Source: Comamonas sp. lk
GTDB lineage: Bacteria; Pseudomonadota; Gammaproteobacteria; Burkholderiales; Burkholderiaceae_C
Length of the DNA: 15,529 nt
NCBI GenBank assembly: GCA_945901215.1
Contig: CAMDKE010000020.1
Coordinates: 1-15,529 of the forward strand
Direction: 5' to 3'
Shown: positions 6,221 to 14,502 of the stretch, piece after piece
Layout: each line of letters opens with the position of its first letter
Position numbering within the stretch: the first letter of the stretch is position 1
Notes under the pieces: generated by a model
The model's database searches: none
What the model was told of the DNA's origin: nothing
Seen by the model: only the letters and a program-made list of their open reading frames with translations
Position numbers and translations under genes: made by a program

Positions 6221-7141
6221 TCAGGAGCCAGGGTAAAACGGTTTTCCAATGGAAGCTGGCATATTAATCCGAATCCAGGCCGGATTTCGCGAAATCAGCG
6301 CCAAAACCACGATAGTGGCGACATAGGGCAGCATGGTCAGCACCTGGCTGGGCATGTCCACCCCGATGCCTTGCAGGTGGAATTGCAGCATAGTCACGCC
6401 GCCAAACAGATAGGCGCCCAGCAGCACGCGGGCGGGCCGCCAAGTGGCAAAAGTGGTGAGCGCCAGCGCAATCCAGCCCTTGCCCGCCACCATGCCCTCG
6501 ACCCACAGCGGCGTGTAAACAACAGAGATATAGGCCCCGGCCAGGCCGCACAGCGCGCCGCCCGCCAACACGGCACCAAAACGGATCCAGCGCACCGGGT
6601 AACCCAGCGCATGCGCCGACTCGGGCCGCTCGCCCACGCTGCGCAGCACCAGCCCAGCGCGGGTGCGGTACAGCCACCACACCAGCGCTGCGGCAAACAG
6701 CACGGTCAAGTACACCAGCGGATGGTGTTTGAACAGCGCCGAGCCCAGGAACGGGATGTCCGCCAGGCCAGGAATGGCAAAACCGGGGCGCTCGGGCATT
6801 TTTTCTTGCACGTAGCTCACCCCGGCAAAGGCCGAGAAGCCCGCGCCAAACAGGCTCAGCGCCAGACCCGTGGCATATTGGTTGGTATTGAGCCAAATGA
6901 CCAGCGCGCCAAACACGGCGGCCATCACGGCGCCGGCCAGCATGCCCGCCACAAAACCCAGGGTGTCGCTGCCGGTGTGCACCACCGCCGCAAACCCGGC
7001 GATTGCCGCACACAGCATCATGCCTTCGGCACCCAGGTTGACGATGCCGGCTTTTTCGTTGATCAACAAGCCCAGCGAGGCAATGGCTAGCACGGTGCCC
7101 GCGTTGAGGGTGGCGGCAATCAGGAGCGCATAGGGTTCCAT
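6221..7141 (-). CDS. ABC importer permease, second subunit (BMP/nucleoside type, BPD_transp_2)
   Basis: This 306-residue polytopic membrane protein is the second permease of the nucleoside ABC importer (branched-chain permease family, PF02653). It has about eight hydrophobic helices. Typical segments are LINEKAGIVNLGAEGMML near residue 30, where the permease signature 'G..N.G.EG' is shared by YufQ/NupQ-like proteins, and SVGERPESAHALGYPVRWIRF near residue 175, the cytoplasmic EAA-like loop contacting the ATPase. The start at 7141 lies 15 nt after the stop of the first permease. The Shine-Dalgarno AAGGAG overlaps that stop (TTAAGGAG), pointing to coupled translation. It probably forms a heterodimer with the upstream permease. 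Confidence 0.93.
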   Translation of the reverse strand: MEPYALLIAATLNAGTVLAIASLGLLINEKAGIVNLGAEGMMLCAAIAGFAAVVHTGSDTLGFVAGMLAGAVMAAVFGALVIWLNTNQYATGLALSLFGAGFSAFAGVSYVQEKMPERPGFAIPGLADIPFLGSALFKHHPLVYLTVLFAAALVWWLYRTRAGLVLRSVGERPESAHALGYPVRWIRFGAVLAGGALCGLAGAYISVVYTPLWVEGMVAGKGWIALALTTFATWRPARVLLGAYLFGGVTMLQFHLQGIGVDMPSQVLTMLPYVATIVVLALISRNPAWIRINMPASIGKPFYPGS

Positions 7142-7156
7142 GGACTTGGACGCTCC

Positions 7157-8236
7157 TTAAGGCGTGGCAACCGTGCGCGCTTGGCGCACCAGACGGTAAT
7201 TGACCAGGGTGTCGCAGGCCAGCAGAGTGAACAAGAGTAAACCCTGGAACACGCCGGTGAGCGACTTGGGCAGCCCCAGGCGCGACTGCGCGAGTTCACC
7301 ACCGATGTAAAACATGCTCATCAAGAGGCTGGAAAACACCAAGCCCACCGGGTGCAAGCGCCCGACATAGGCCACGATGATGGCGGCAAAGCCGTAACCA
7401 GCCGGTACATACGGTGTGAGCTGGCCAATCGGCCCAGCCACTTCCAAGCCGCCGGCCAAACCGGCCAGACCACCCGAAACCAGCAGAGCCGTCCAGAGCG
7501 CCTGGCGCGAAGAAAACCCGGCATAGCGCGCCGCCGCCGGGGCCAAACCGCCCACCTGCTGCGCAAAACCGGCCCGCGTGCGGAACAAAAACACCCACAC
7601 TGCGCCCACACCAGCCAACGCAAACAGCACGCCAATGGTCAAGCGCGAGCCGTCAAACAGCTTGGGGATGCGGGTGGCGGCTTCAAAATTTTGGGTTTGC
7701 GGAAAGTTGTAGCCATTGGGGTCTTTCCAAGGGCCGTAAACCAAAAGACCCAGCACCTGCACCGCCACATAAACCATCATCAGGCTGACCAAGATCTCGT
7801 TGGCGTTAAAGCGGTCGCGCAACAGCGCAGTAATTCCAGCCCACAACATGCCGCCCAGCACACCGGCCAATATGACCGGCACCACAATCCAGCCGCCGGT
7901 GGATTTGTCCGCCAAAAGGGCCACGCCGCTTGCCGCCACCGCGCCAAGGATGTACTGGCCTTCGGCGCCAATGTTCCACACGTTGGAGCGGAAAGACACC
8001 GCCAGCCCCAACGCAATCAGCAGGAGCGGCGTGGCCTTCACCACCAGTTCGCCCAGCGCGTAGCCGCTTTTGATCGGTTCCCAAAAGAAGATCTGCAGCC
8101 CGCGCACCGGGTCTTTGCCCAAAAGCTTGAAAAGCACCAGACCAATCAGCACGGTAAGTGCCAGCGCCAGCAGGGGCGAGGCAAAAGTCCACAGCTTTGA
8201 TGGCTGGGGCCGAGCCTGGAGTTTGAAACCCGTCAT
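7157..8236 (-). CDS. ABC importer permease, first subunit (BMP/nucleoside type, BPD_transp_2)
   Basis: The 359-residue product is the first permease of the importer, with a short cytoplasmic N-terminus, about eight to ten hydrophobic helices and the family signature VSFRSNVWNIGAEGQYILGA near residue 90. A second landmark is AARYAGFSSRQALWTALLVSG near residue 230, the loop expected to contact the ATPase. The YufP/NupP-type length of about 350 residues fits. I chose ATG 8236 because it overlaps the ATPase stop as ATGA and has GGAG 6 nt upstream. An ATG at 8263 would add nine residues and overlap the ATPase further. The pair of dissimilar permeases next to a two-domain ATPase is the normal layout for purine nucleoside BMP importers. 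Confidence 0.93.
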   Translation of the reverse strand: MTGFKLQARPQPSKLWTFASPLLALALTVLIGLVLFKLLGKDPVRGLQIFFWEPIKSGYALGELVVKATPLLLIALGLAVSFRSNVWNIGAEGQYILGAVAASGVALLADKSTGGWIVVPVILAGVLGGMLWAGITALLRDRFNANEILVSLMMVYVAVQVLGLLVYGPWKDPNGYNFPQTQNFEAATRIPKLFDGSRLTIGVLFALAGVGAVWVFLFRTRAGFAQQVGGLAPAAARYAGFSSRQALWTALLVSGGLAGLAGGLEVAGPIGQLTPYVPAGYGFAAIIVAYVGRLHPVGLVFSSLLMSMFYIGGELAQSRLGLPKSLTGVFQGLLLFTLLACDTLVNYRLVRQARTVATP

Positions 8237-9747
8237 GCTGCGCTCCACAAACCGCTCATCCACTCACCGACCTGTTCCAACGTAGCCTGCGCCGTGGCCA
8301 CCGCGGGCGAAAGCTTGCCGTGGGCAATCACATGCATGCGGTCGCAGATCTCAAAGAGCTCGTCGAGCTCTTCGCTGACCACCAGCACCGCGCAACCGGC
8401 GTCGCGCAGGGCCAAAATCGCACCCCGAATCTGCGCCGCCGCACCCACGTCCACGCCCCAAGTGGGCTGCGAGACGATAAACAGGCTGGGCTGGGCGTCA
8501 ATCTCGCGTCCGACAATAAATTTTTGCAAGTTACCGCCTGACAGCGAGCGCGCCGCAGCCCCCGGCCCATTGGCCTTGACGCCAAAGCGCTCCATGATGC
8601 GCCGGGCCTGGGCATCCAGCGGGCCCAACTGCAGCCAGCCCCCCAGAAAGCCGGGGGCAGCGATGGCCTCATTGCGCGTGAGCAACAGGTTTTGCGCCAG
8701 GCTCAGCGTGGGCACGGCGCCGCGGCCCAAGCGCTCTTCGGGCACAAAGTGCAGACCGAGCTTGCGCCGCGCACCCGGATGCAGGGCCGCCACATCGTGC
8801 GCGCCCATGGTGATGCTGCCCGCAGGTGCGCGGCAGTCTTCTCCCGACAAGGCGTAGAGCAGCTCTTTTTGCCCGTTGCCCGACACGCCGGCAATACCCA
8901 CCACCTCACCCGCGCGCACCTGCAGGTCAATGCCTTGCAGGTCGACGCCAAACTGGTCTTCCCGCGCCAAGTTCAGGCCGCTCACCCGCAAACGGGCCTC
9001 GCCCACCGCTCGCGTGCTGTGCACCAACTTGGGCGGCTCGCTGCCGATCATGAGGCGCGACAGTGACGCATTGGACTCGTCGGCCGGGTTGCACACGCCG
9101 GTGACCTTGCCCCCACGCAACACGGTGCAGGCATTGCACAGTGCGCGGATCTCGTGCAGCTTATGGCTGATGTACAAAATGCTGCAGCCCTCGGCAGCCA
9201 GCTGCTTGAGCACCACAAACAGTTTTTCCACCGCCTGGGGCGTGAGCACCGAGGTGGGTTCGTCCAAGATAAGCAACTGCGGGTTGGTCAAGAGCGCGCG
9301 GATGATTTCCACCCGCTGCATTTCGCCCACGCCCAAGGTATGGACCGGGCGCTCGGGGTCGATGTCCAGGCCGTACTGCGCGGCTTTTTGGTTAATGCTG
9401 CGCGTCACCTGGTCCAGGCTCAGGCTTTTGTCCAGACCCAGCCAGACGTTTTCTGCCACCGTGATGGTGTCAAACAAATTGAAATGCTGAAACACCATGC
9501 TGATGCCCAGCGCACGCGCTTCTTTAGGGTTGCGGATGTGCGCCACCTGGCCGTTGAACACCATTTGGCCTGCGTCGGGCTTGACCGAGCCGAAAATGAT
9601 CTTCATCAGCGTGGACTTGCCTGCGCCGTTTTCCCCCAGTACGGCGTGGATTTGGCCGGGCAACACCGAGAGCGCCACATCGCTATTGGCGATGACGCCC
9701 GGGTAGGCCTTGGTGATACCGGTGAGTTGAAGGCGGGGGACAGGCAT
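8233..9747 (-). CDS. Two-domain ABC importer ATPase (sugar/nucleoside type)
   Basis: The 504-residue ATPase carries two nucleotide-binding domains, like RbsA, MglA and YufO/NupO. Domain 1 has Walker A GENGAGKST (residues 38-46), Q-loop VFQHFNLFD, signature-like LGVGEMQRVEI, Walker B LLILDEPTSVL and H-loop YISHKLHE. Domain 2 has a degenerate Walker A (GVSGNGQKE), an intact signature LSGGNLQKF, the variant Walker B LFIVSQPTWGVDVG and no H-loop His (VVSEELDE). Family members of this type commonly hydrolyse ATP at one site only. The frame is open far upstream, antisense to xdhA, but homology begins at MPVPRLQLTGITKAYPG, so 9747 is chosen; no clear Shine-Dalgarno is visible there. It is the first gene of the importer operon, divergent from xdhA. 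Confidence 0.93.
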   Translation of the reverse strand: MPVPRLQLTGITKAYPGVIANSDVALSVLPGQIHAVLGENGAGKSTLMKIIFGSVKPDAGQMVFNGQVAHIRNPKEARALGISMVFQHFNLFDTITVAENVWLGLDKSLSLDQVTRSINQKAAQYGLDIDPERPVHTLGVGEMQRVEIIRALLTNPQLLILDEPTSVLTPQAVEKLFVVLKQLAAEGCSILYISHKLHEIRALCNACTVLRGGKVTGVCNPADESNASLSRLMIGSEPPKLVHSTRAVGEARLRVSGLNLAREDQFGVDLQGIDLQVRAGEVVGIAGVSGNGQKELLYALSGEDCRAPAGSITMGAHDVAALHPGARRKLGLHFVPEERLGRGAVPTLSLAQNLLLTRNEAIAAPGFLGGWLQLGPLDAQARRIMERFGVKANGPGAAARSLSGGNLQKFIVGREIDAQPSLFIVSQPTWGVDVGAAAQIRGAILALRDAGCAVLVVSEELDELFEICDRMHVIAHGKLSPAVATAQATLEQVGEWMSGLWSAA

Positions 9748-9877
9748 GCGGCTTTTTTTGGGGTTGGTGCGAGTGCGGGTGGCCGACAACGAATGAATGC
9801 GTATGCTAATGGCTTGCAAAGGGCGGGTTTCACCTGAATTACCCTTGCACCATCTTGAGGCACAAAGGACGGGTTTG
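9748..9877. promoter_or_regulatory. Divergent promoter region of the importer operon and xdhAB
   Basis: These 130 nt separate the leftward importer operon from rightward xdhAB and must hold both promoters or a shared control site. On the plus strand a weak candidate is TTGCAA (9814-9819) with AATTAC (9837-9842) 17 nt away, which matches the -10 consensus only partly. The xdhA Shine-Dalgarno AAAGGA lies 8 nt before its ATG. No strong palindrome was found, so a specific operator cannot be named. The layout suggests common purine-responsive control of uptake and oxidation. Confidence 0.45.
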
Positions 9878-11434
9878 ATGAACACACCAGCAAGTTGCAA
9901 GCCAGTTCGATTTTTCAAAGGCGGCGTCATGCATGCGCTGGAGCAGGTGGCGCCCACACGCACCCTGCTCGAGCTGCTGCGCGAAGACCTGCATTGCACC
10001 GGCACCAAAGAGGGCTGTGGCGAAGGCGACTGTGGCGCCTGTACCGTGGTGGTGGGCGAGCTGCGCCATGGACGCTTGCAAACCCGTGCCGTCAACAGCT
10101 GCATCAAGCTGGCGCATTCGGTGGACGGCATGGCTGTGTGGACGGTGGAGGACCTGGCTGCGCCCGACGGCAGCCTGCACCCGGCACAGGCCGCGATGGT
10201 GGCCTGCCACGGCTCGCAATGCGGCTTTTGCACGCCGGGCTTTGTGATGAGCCTGGCCGCGCTGGCGGAGCAACATCCGGGCAAGGCGATCAGCCGCGAG
10301 GCCGCGTCACTCGCCCTGTCGGGCAATTTGTGCCGCTGTACCGGCTACCGGCCGATATTGGACGCGGCGCAGACCATGGCCGCTTTGCCGCGCCAGCCCT
10401 TGGACACGCCCGCAGTACGCACCGGCCTGCGCATGCTGGCCCAGGTGGCACAAGCCGAAGCCGCCGCGCTGGCACCCCGCCAACCCGCAGCCCAGCGCGC
10501 CCGAAAGCCCGTCGCCAGCGCCTATGCCGCGCCCACCGACCTGGCCACCCTGCTGGCGCTGCGCCAAACCTTTCCCGATGCGCAAGTGGTGGCCGGTTGC
10601 ACCGATGTCGGTTTGTGGATCACCAAACAGCACCGCGACTTTGCTCAGGTGCTGGACGTGACCCGGGTCGAAGAACTGCGCCAAATCGACCACTACCCGC
10701 ACCATATCGCCATAGGGGCGGCGGTCAGCCTGGCAGACGCCTTTGCCGCTTTGGTGGCGCAGCGGCCGCAATTGCAAAGCTTTGCCCAGCGCTTTGCCGG
10801 GTTGACGGTGCGCAACGCGGGCACGCTGGGTGGCAATGTGGCCAACGGCTCGCCCATTGGCGACTCCATGCCTCTCTTGATCGCCCTGGGCGCCCACCTG
10901 GTGCTGGCCAGCGCGCGCGGCTACCGCGACATGCCGCTGGAGGACTTCTACCTCGCCTACCGCAAAACCGCGCTGCGCGACGATGAAGTCGTGGGCTGGA
11001 TTACCGTGCCCAAACCCTTGGCCGCACCGCGCAAGCGCAGCGATGCCACAGCAGCCAACGTAGAGTTTTGCCGGGTCTACAAGATCTCCAAACGCCATGA
11101 GGACGACATTTCCGCCGTCTGCCTGGCACTGCAACTGCGCTTAGACAAAGGCCGGGTGGTGGACGCATCCATAGGCGCAGGTGGCGTCGCCGCCACGCCG
11201 GTGCGCGCCTGCGCTACCGAAGCCGCGCTGCGAGGCCAGCCCTGGAACGCCAACACGGTGCGCGCCGCCATGGCCACACTGCGCGCTGAATTCACGCCCA
11301 TTTCGGACATGCGCGCCACCAGCGCCTACCGCCGCGAGGTGCTGGGCAATCTGCTGTGGCGCTACTGGCTAGACAGCCAAGGCAGCACCGCCACCGACTT
11401 GCAAAGCCTGACCCTGGAAGGGCCACGGCCATGA
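9878..11434 (+). CDS. xdhA: Xanthine dehydrogenase small subunit XdhA (2Fe-2S and FAD domains)
   Basis: XdhA carries the electron-transfer half of bacterial xanthine dehydrogenase, which oxidises hypoxanthine and xanthine to urate with NAD+. The 518-residue protein has an N-terminal plant-type [2Fe-2S] cluster (C47, C52, C55, C75) and a second cluster (C115, C118, C152, C154 in CGFC and CRC). The FAD domain runs from about residue 210: VVAGCTDVGL and TLGGNVANGSPIGDS bind the cofactor. The CO-dehydrogenase-flavoprotein C-terminal domain follows, with EFCRVYKISKRHEDDIS. Length and order match Rhodobacter-type XdhA. Start 9878 (MNTPASCKP) has an AAAGGA Shine-Dalgarno; the frame is open further upstream but that part is not family-like. 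Its stop overlaps xdhB as ATGA. Confidence 0.97.
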   Translation: MNTPASCKPVRFFKGGVMHALEQVAPTRTLLELLREDLHCTGTKEGCGEGDCGACTVVVGELRHGRLQTRAVNSCIKLAHSVDGMAVWTVEDLAAPDGSLHPAQAAMVACHGSQCGFCTPGFVMSLAALAEQHPGKAISREAASLALSGNLCRCTGYRPILDAAQTMAALPRQPLDTPAVRTGLRMLAQVAQAEAAALAPRQPAAQRARKPVASAYAAPTDLATLLALRQTFPDAQVVAGCTDVGLWITKQHRDFAQVLDVTRVEELRQIDHYPHHIAIGAAVSLADAFAALVAQRPQLQSFAQRFAGLTVRNAGTLGGNVANGSPIGDSMPLLIALGAHLVLASARGYRDMPLEDFYLAYRKTALRDDEVVGWITVPKPLAAPRKRSDATAANVEFCRVYKISKRHEDDISAVCLALQLRLDKGRVVDASIGAGGVAATPVRACATEAALRGQPWNANTVRAAMATLRAEFTPISDMRATSAYRREVLGNLLWRYWLDSQGSTATDLQSLTLEGPRP

Positions 11435-13815
11435 ACAACGCCACGCCCGCAAAGCCCCGCAAGTCCGCCACACCAGCGCCATCGGCGCCCCACAGCGCCC
11501 CAGCCAGTGGCCGCACCATCGCCCACGAGAGCGCACTGGCCCAGGTGGCTGGGGCCGCAACCTATATCGACGACATGCCCGAGCTGCGCGGCACGCTGCA
11601 CGCAGCACCCATCCTGTCCACCCAGGCGCACGGCCATTTGCGCGGCGTGGACGCCACGGCAGCGCTGGCCATGCCGGGCGTGGTGGGCGTGGTCTTGAGC
11701 GGCGACGTGCCCGGCGACCGCATGCTGGCCGCGTTTGCGGGCGACGAGCCGGTGTTTGCCATGGACACGGTGCAGCACGTCGGCCAGGTCATTGGCCTGG
11801 TGGTCGCGAACACCGTGATACAAGCCCGCCGCGCCGCGCGCAAAGTAGCGCTGCACATCGACGCCCTGCCCGCCATCCTGACGGTGCACCAGGCCCTGGC
11901 CGCGCAAAGCTATGTGCTGCCGCCGGTGCACGTGCGCCGGGGCGACGTGCAACAAGGCATGGCGCAGGCCGCCCACATCTTGCGCGGCACCCTGGAAGTG
12001 GGCGGGCAAGAGCACTTTTACCTAGAAGGCCAAGTGGCCTACGCCGTGCCGCACGCGCAGGGCCAGTGGTCGGTGTACAGCAGCACCCAGCACCCTGGCG
12101 AAGTGCAGCACTGGGTGGCGCACGCGCTGGGGCTGCACAACCACGCGGTGCGGGTGGAGTGCCGGCGCATGGGCGGTGGCTTTGGCGGCAAAGAAACCCA
12201 GGCCGGCCACGTGGCGGTGTGGGCGGCCGTAGCGGCGCACAAGTTCAAGGCGCCGGTCAAGCTGCGCCTGGACCGCGACGACGACTTCATGGTCACCGGC
12301 AAGCGCCACCCTTTTGCCTACGAATACACGGCCGGTTTTGACGCCACCGGGCGCCTGACCGCGCTGGACTTGATGATGGCCGCCAACTGCGGCTTTAGCG
12401 CCGACCTCTCCGGCCCGGTGGCCGACCGCGCGGTGTTCCACAGCGACAACGCCTACTTTCTGGAAAACGTGGCCATCGCGTCTTACCGCTGCAAAACCAA
12501 TACCCAAAGCCACACCGCGTTTCGCGGCTTTGGCGGGCCGCAGGGGGTGGTGGTGATAGAGGCCATTCTGGGCGAAATCGCCCGCCACCTGGGCCTGGAC
12601 GCGCTGGACGTGCGTATGCGCAACCTGTACAGCGACGAAGCTCTTGCCGACCAAGGCACGGGCGGCCCCCACGCCGTGCTGCGCCGCGACACCACGCATT
12701 ACCAAATGAAGGTGGAAGACAACATCCTCGCGCCCTTGCTCACCACGCTGGAGGCCACGTCCGCCTACCGCCAGCGCCGCGCCGAGATCGCGGCCTGGAA
12801 CGCCAGCAGCCCGGTGCTCAAGCGTGGCTTGGCGATCACGCCAGTCAAGTTTGGCATCAGCTTTACCGCCACATTGTTCAACCAGGCGGGCGCCCTGGTG
12901 CATGTGTACTTGGACGGCAGCGTGCGCATCCACCACGGCGGCACTGAGATGGGCCAGGGGCTGCACACCAAGGTGACGCAAATCGTGGCCGACGAACTCG
13001 GCGTGCCCTTTGAGCGCGTGCTGTGCAGCGCCAGCGACACCAGCGCCATCCCCAACGCATCGGCCACTGCCGCTTCGGCGGGCACCGACCTTAATGGCCG
13101 CGCCGCCCAGTTCGCAGCCCGACATGTGCGCGACAACCTGGCCGCCTTTGTCTGCGGCCTGGACGGCTGCGGCGCCGGGGCCATTGCGTTTCGTGGCGGG
13201 CAGGTGATATCACCCACCGCCACGCGCAGTTTTGACGCCGTGGTGCAAATGGCCTACGCCAACCGCATCCAGCTTTGGAGCGACGGCTTTTACCGCACGC
13301 CAAAAATCCACTACGACAAAACCACGCTCACCGGCCGGCCCTTCTACTACTTTGCCTATGGCGCGGCCTGCACCGAGGTGGCGATTGACACGCTCACCGG
13401 CGAGAGCCGGGTGCTGAAGGTGGACATCCTGCACGACGTGGGGCGCAGCATCAACCCGGGGCTGGACGTGGGCCAGATCGAGGGCGGCTTTGTGCAAGGC
13501 ATGGGCTGGCTGACCACCGAGCAACTGGTTTGGAACGACCAAGGCCAGCTTTCCACCCACGCCCCCAGCACCTACAAAATCCCCACCGCAGGCGACGTGC
13601 CCGCGCACTTCAAAGTCGATTTGTGGCCCGAACCCAACCGCGAGGACAACGTGTTTGGCTCCAAAGCCGTGGGCGAGCCGCCCTTTATGCTGGCAATCAG
13701 CGTGTTTGAAGCACTGCGCGACGCGGTTGCGCAGGCGCGCGGGCCCGGCGCCGTACCCATGCAGCTCAGTGCCCCGGCCACGGCCGAAAACGTGCTCTGG
13801 GCCCTGCACGGCTAA
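11431..13815 (+). CDS. xdhB: Xanthine dehydrogenase large subunit XdhB (molybdopterin-binding)
   Basis: XdhB is the 794-residue molybdenum-cofactor subunit that binds and hydroxylates the purine. Catalytic and substrate residues match those known in bovine xanthine oxidase and Rhodobacter XDH. E255 in GGGFGGKET and R365 in AFRGFGGPQG hold the purine ring. E749 in VGEPP is the general base. Other landmarks are GGTEMGQGLHTK, SASDTSAIPNASATAAS and DVGRSINPGLDVGQIEGG (molybdopterin contacts). With R365 present the enzyme looks like a xanthine dehydrogenase rather than an aldehyde oxidase. The first 30 residues are a low-complexity Ala/Pro/Lys stretch. Start 11431 overlaps the xdhA stop as ATGA. 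The maturation factor XdhC is not in the window. Confidence 0.97.
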   Translation: MNNATPAKPRKSATPAPSAPHSAPASGRTIAHESALAQVAGAATYIDDMPELRGTLHAAPILSTQAHGHLRGVDATAALAMPGVVGVVLSGDVPGDRMLAAFAGDEPVFAMDTVQHVGQVIGLVVANTVIQARRAARKVALHIDALPAILTVHQALAAQSYVLPPVHVRRGDVQQGMAQAAHILRGTLEVGGQEHFYLEGQVAYAVPHAQGQWSVYSSTQHPGEVQHWVAHALGLHNHAVRVECRRMGGGFGGKETQAGHVAVWAAVAAHKFKAPVKLRLDRDDDFMVTGKRHPFAYEYTAGFDATGRLTALDLMMAANCGFSADLSGPVADRAVFHSDNAYFLENVAIASYRCKTNTQSHTAFRGFGGPQGVVVIEAILGEIARHLGLDALDVRMRNLYSDEALADQGTGGPHAVLRRDTTHYQMKVEDNILAPLLTTLEATSAYRQRRAEIAAWNASSPVLKRGLAITPVKFGISFTATLFNQAGALVHVYLDGSVRIHHGGTEMGQGLHTKVTQIVADELGVPFERVLCSASDTSAIPNASATAASAGTDLNGRAAQFAARHVRDNLAAFVCGLDGCGAGAIAFRGGQVISPTATRSFDAVVQMAYANRIQLWSDGFYRTPKIHYDKTTLTGRPFYYFAYGAACTEVAIDTLTGESRVLKVDILHDVGRSINPGLDVGQIEGGFVQGMGWLTTEQLVWNDQGQLSTHAPSTYKIPTAGDVPAHFKVDLWPEPNREDNVFGSKAVGEPPFMLAISVFEALRDAVAQARGPGAVPMQLSAPATAENVLWALHG

Positions 13816-13832
13816 GACCCCAGTCGTTTGCG

Positions 13833-14111
13833 ATGCAGATAAGCGCCACACTGTTGCGCCAGATTGAAGACCAGCGTTTGACCAGCACCGCCATTGGTGA
13901 ATCCATGCAGGCGCAAGTGCAAACCATCGCCGCCACGCTTGGCCTGAGTCTGCGCCCCCCGCCGCCTTGGCCCACCACCTGCTGCGGCAGGGGCTGCGGA
14001 ACCTGTGTCTGGGAAGCCTATTACTACGCCTTGGACTGGTGGCGCGAGGACGCCCTGGACGCGGTCCGGGCGACCGGTGTTGGCCTGGGGCGCGACGCCA
14101 TCACACCCTGA
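13833..14111 (+). CDS. Small cysteine-rich 'oxidoreductase-like' (PF09791-type) protein
   Basis: The 92-residue protein has the compact motif CCGRGCGTCVWE (C50, C51, C55, C58) preceded by a proline run and followed by YYYALDWWREDAL. This is the signature of the uncharacterised oxidoreductase-like N-terminal family (PF09791), as I remember it. Four closely spaced Cys suggest a metal or [Fe-S] site, or a redox switch, but no biochemical role is established to my knowledge. The gene starts 17 nt after xdhB on the same strand, so it is probably co-transcribed with xdhAB. No good Shine-Dalgarno precedes the ATG at 13833. The N-terminal half is predicted helical with no membrane segment. Confidence 0.8.
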   Translation: MQISATLLRQIEDQRLTSTAIGESMQAQVQTIAATLGLSLRPPPPWPTTCCGRGCGTCVWEAYYYALDWWREDALDAVRATGVGLGRDAITP

Positions 14112-14127
14112 CGCAGGCCGCCCCACT

Positions 14128-14150
14128 CCAGGCAAGAAACACAAGCCTGG
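14128..14150. repeat. Inverted repeat upstream of vapB
   Basis: CCAGGC (14128-14133) and GCCTGG (14145-14150) are a perfect 6-bp inverted repeat separated by 11 nt. An A-run follows on the plus strand, so it is not an intrinsic terminator for the upstream genes. It may be a hairpin or part of the vapBC control region. Confidence 0.25.
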
Positions 14151-14170
14151 CAGCAGAAAAAACCCAGCAA

Positions 14171-14184
14171 ACCAGCTAGCTGGT
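14171..14184. promoter_or_regulatory. Perfect 14-bp palindrome, likely VapB/VapBC operator
   Basis: ACCAGCTAGCTGGT reads the same on both strands and lies 12 nt before the vapB ATG. It touches a possible -10 element (TAAACT, 14184-14189). VapBC modules usually repress themselves through a palindrome at the promoter bound by the antitoxin's ribbon-helix-helix domain, so an operator role is likely. No good -35 box was seen. Confidence 0.6.
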
Positions 14185-14196
14185 AAACTTGCAACC

Positions 14197-14502
14197 ATGA
14201 AAACCACATTAGACCTCCCAGACGACTTGGTGCGCGCCATGAAAATGCGCGCGCTCTTGCAAGGGCGCACCTTGCGCGACCTGGTAGCAGACTTTTTGCG
14301 CCAGGGTTTGGGCATGGCAGCGGCGCAGACCGCGCAATCATCAGCGCCGGGCTCTATGCTGGAGACGGCGTCCAATGGCCTGCCCACCATCCGCTGCAAC
14401 AGCCATGCCGCGGCCAGCGCCATGGGCCTGCAAGACCTGCTCGCACTAGAGCAAGAAGCCCAAACCACCGAGGACTTGCAGCGTGCCAGCCGCCCTGTTT
14501 GA
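14197..14502 (+). CDS. vapB: VapB-type ribbon-helix-helix antitoxin
   Basis: The 101-residue product begins MKTTLDLPDDLVRAMKMRA, a typical ribbon-helix-helix DNA-binding N-terminus (beta-strand then two helices, residues 1-45) as in VapB antitoxins. The C-terminal half (residues 50-101) is less ordered in appearance and would wrap around the toxin. The conserved segment AMGLQDLLALEQE may form the toxin-binding helix. The start at 14197 is the first residue of the domain; the frame is open upstream but overlaps the preceding gene. No clear Shine-Dalgarno is present, but a perfect palindrome lies just upstream. Its end overlaps the toxin gene by 20 nt, the usual coupled arrangement. Confidence 0.85.
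   Translation: MKTTLDLPDDLVRAMKMRALLQGRTLRDLVADFLRQGLGMAAAQTAQSSAPGSMLETASNGLPTIRCNSHAAASAMGLQDLLALEQEAQTTEDLQRASRPV

Noticed and set aside
9748..10326. In-frame 193-codon N-terminal extension of the ABC ATPase
   Set aside because: It lies antisense to xdhA, has no ABC-family similarity, and the domain begins at 9747.
9895..10986. 363-codon plus-strand ORF inside xdhA in another frame
   Set aside because: Arg/Ala/Gly-rich out-of-frame translation of the clear xdhA coding sequence.
12022..13125. 367-codon minus-strand ORF inside xdhB
   Set aside because: High-GC shadow of the strongly conserved xdhB frame; the His/Val/Gly-rich translation has no recognisable motif.
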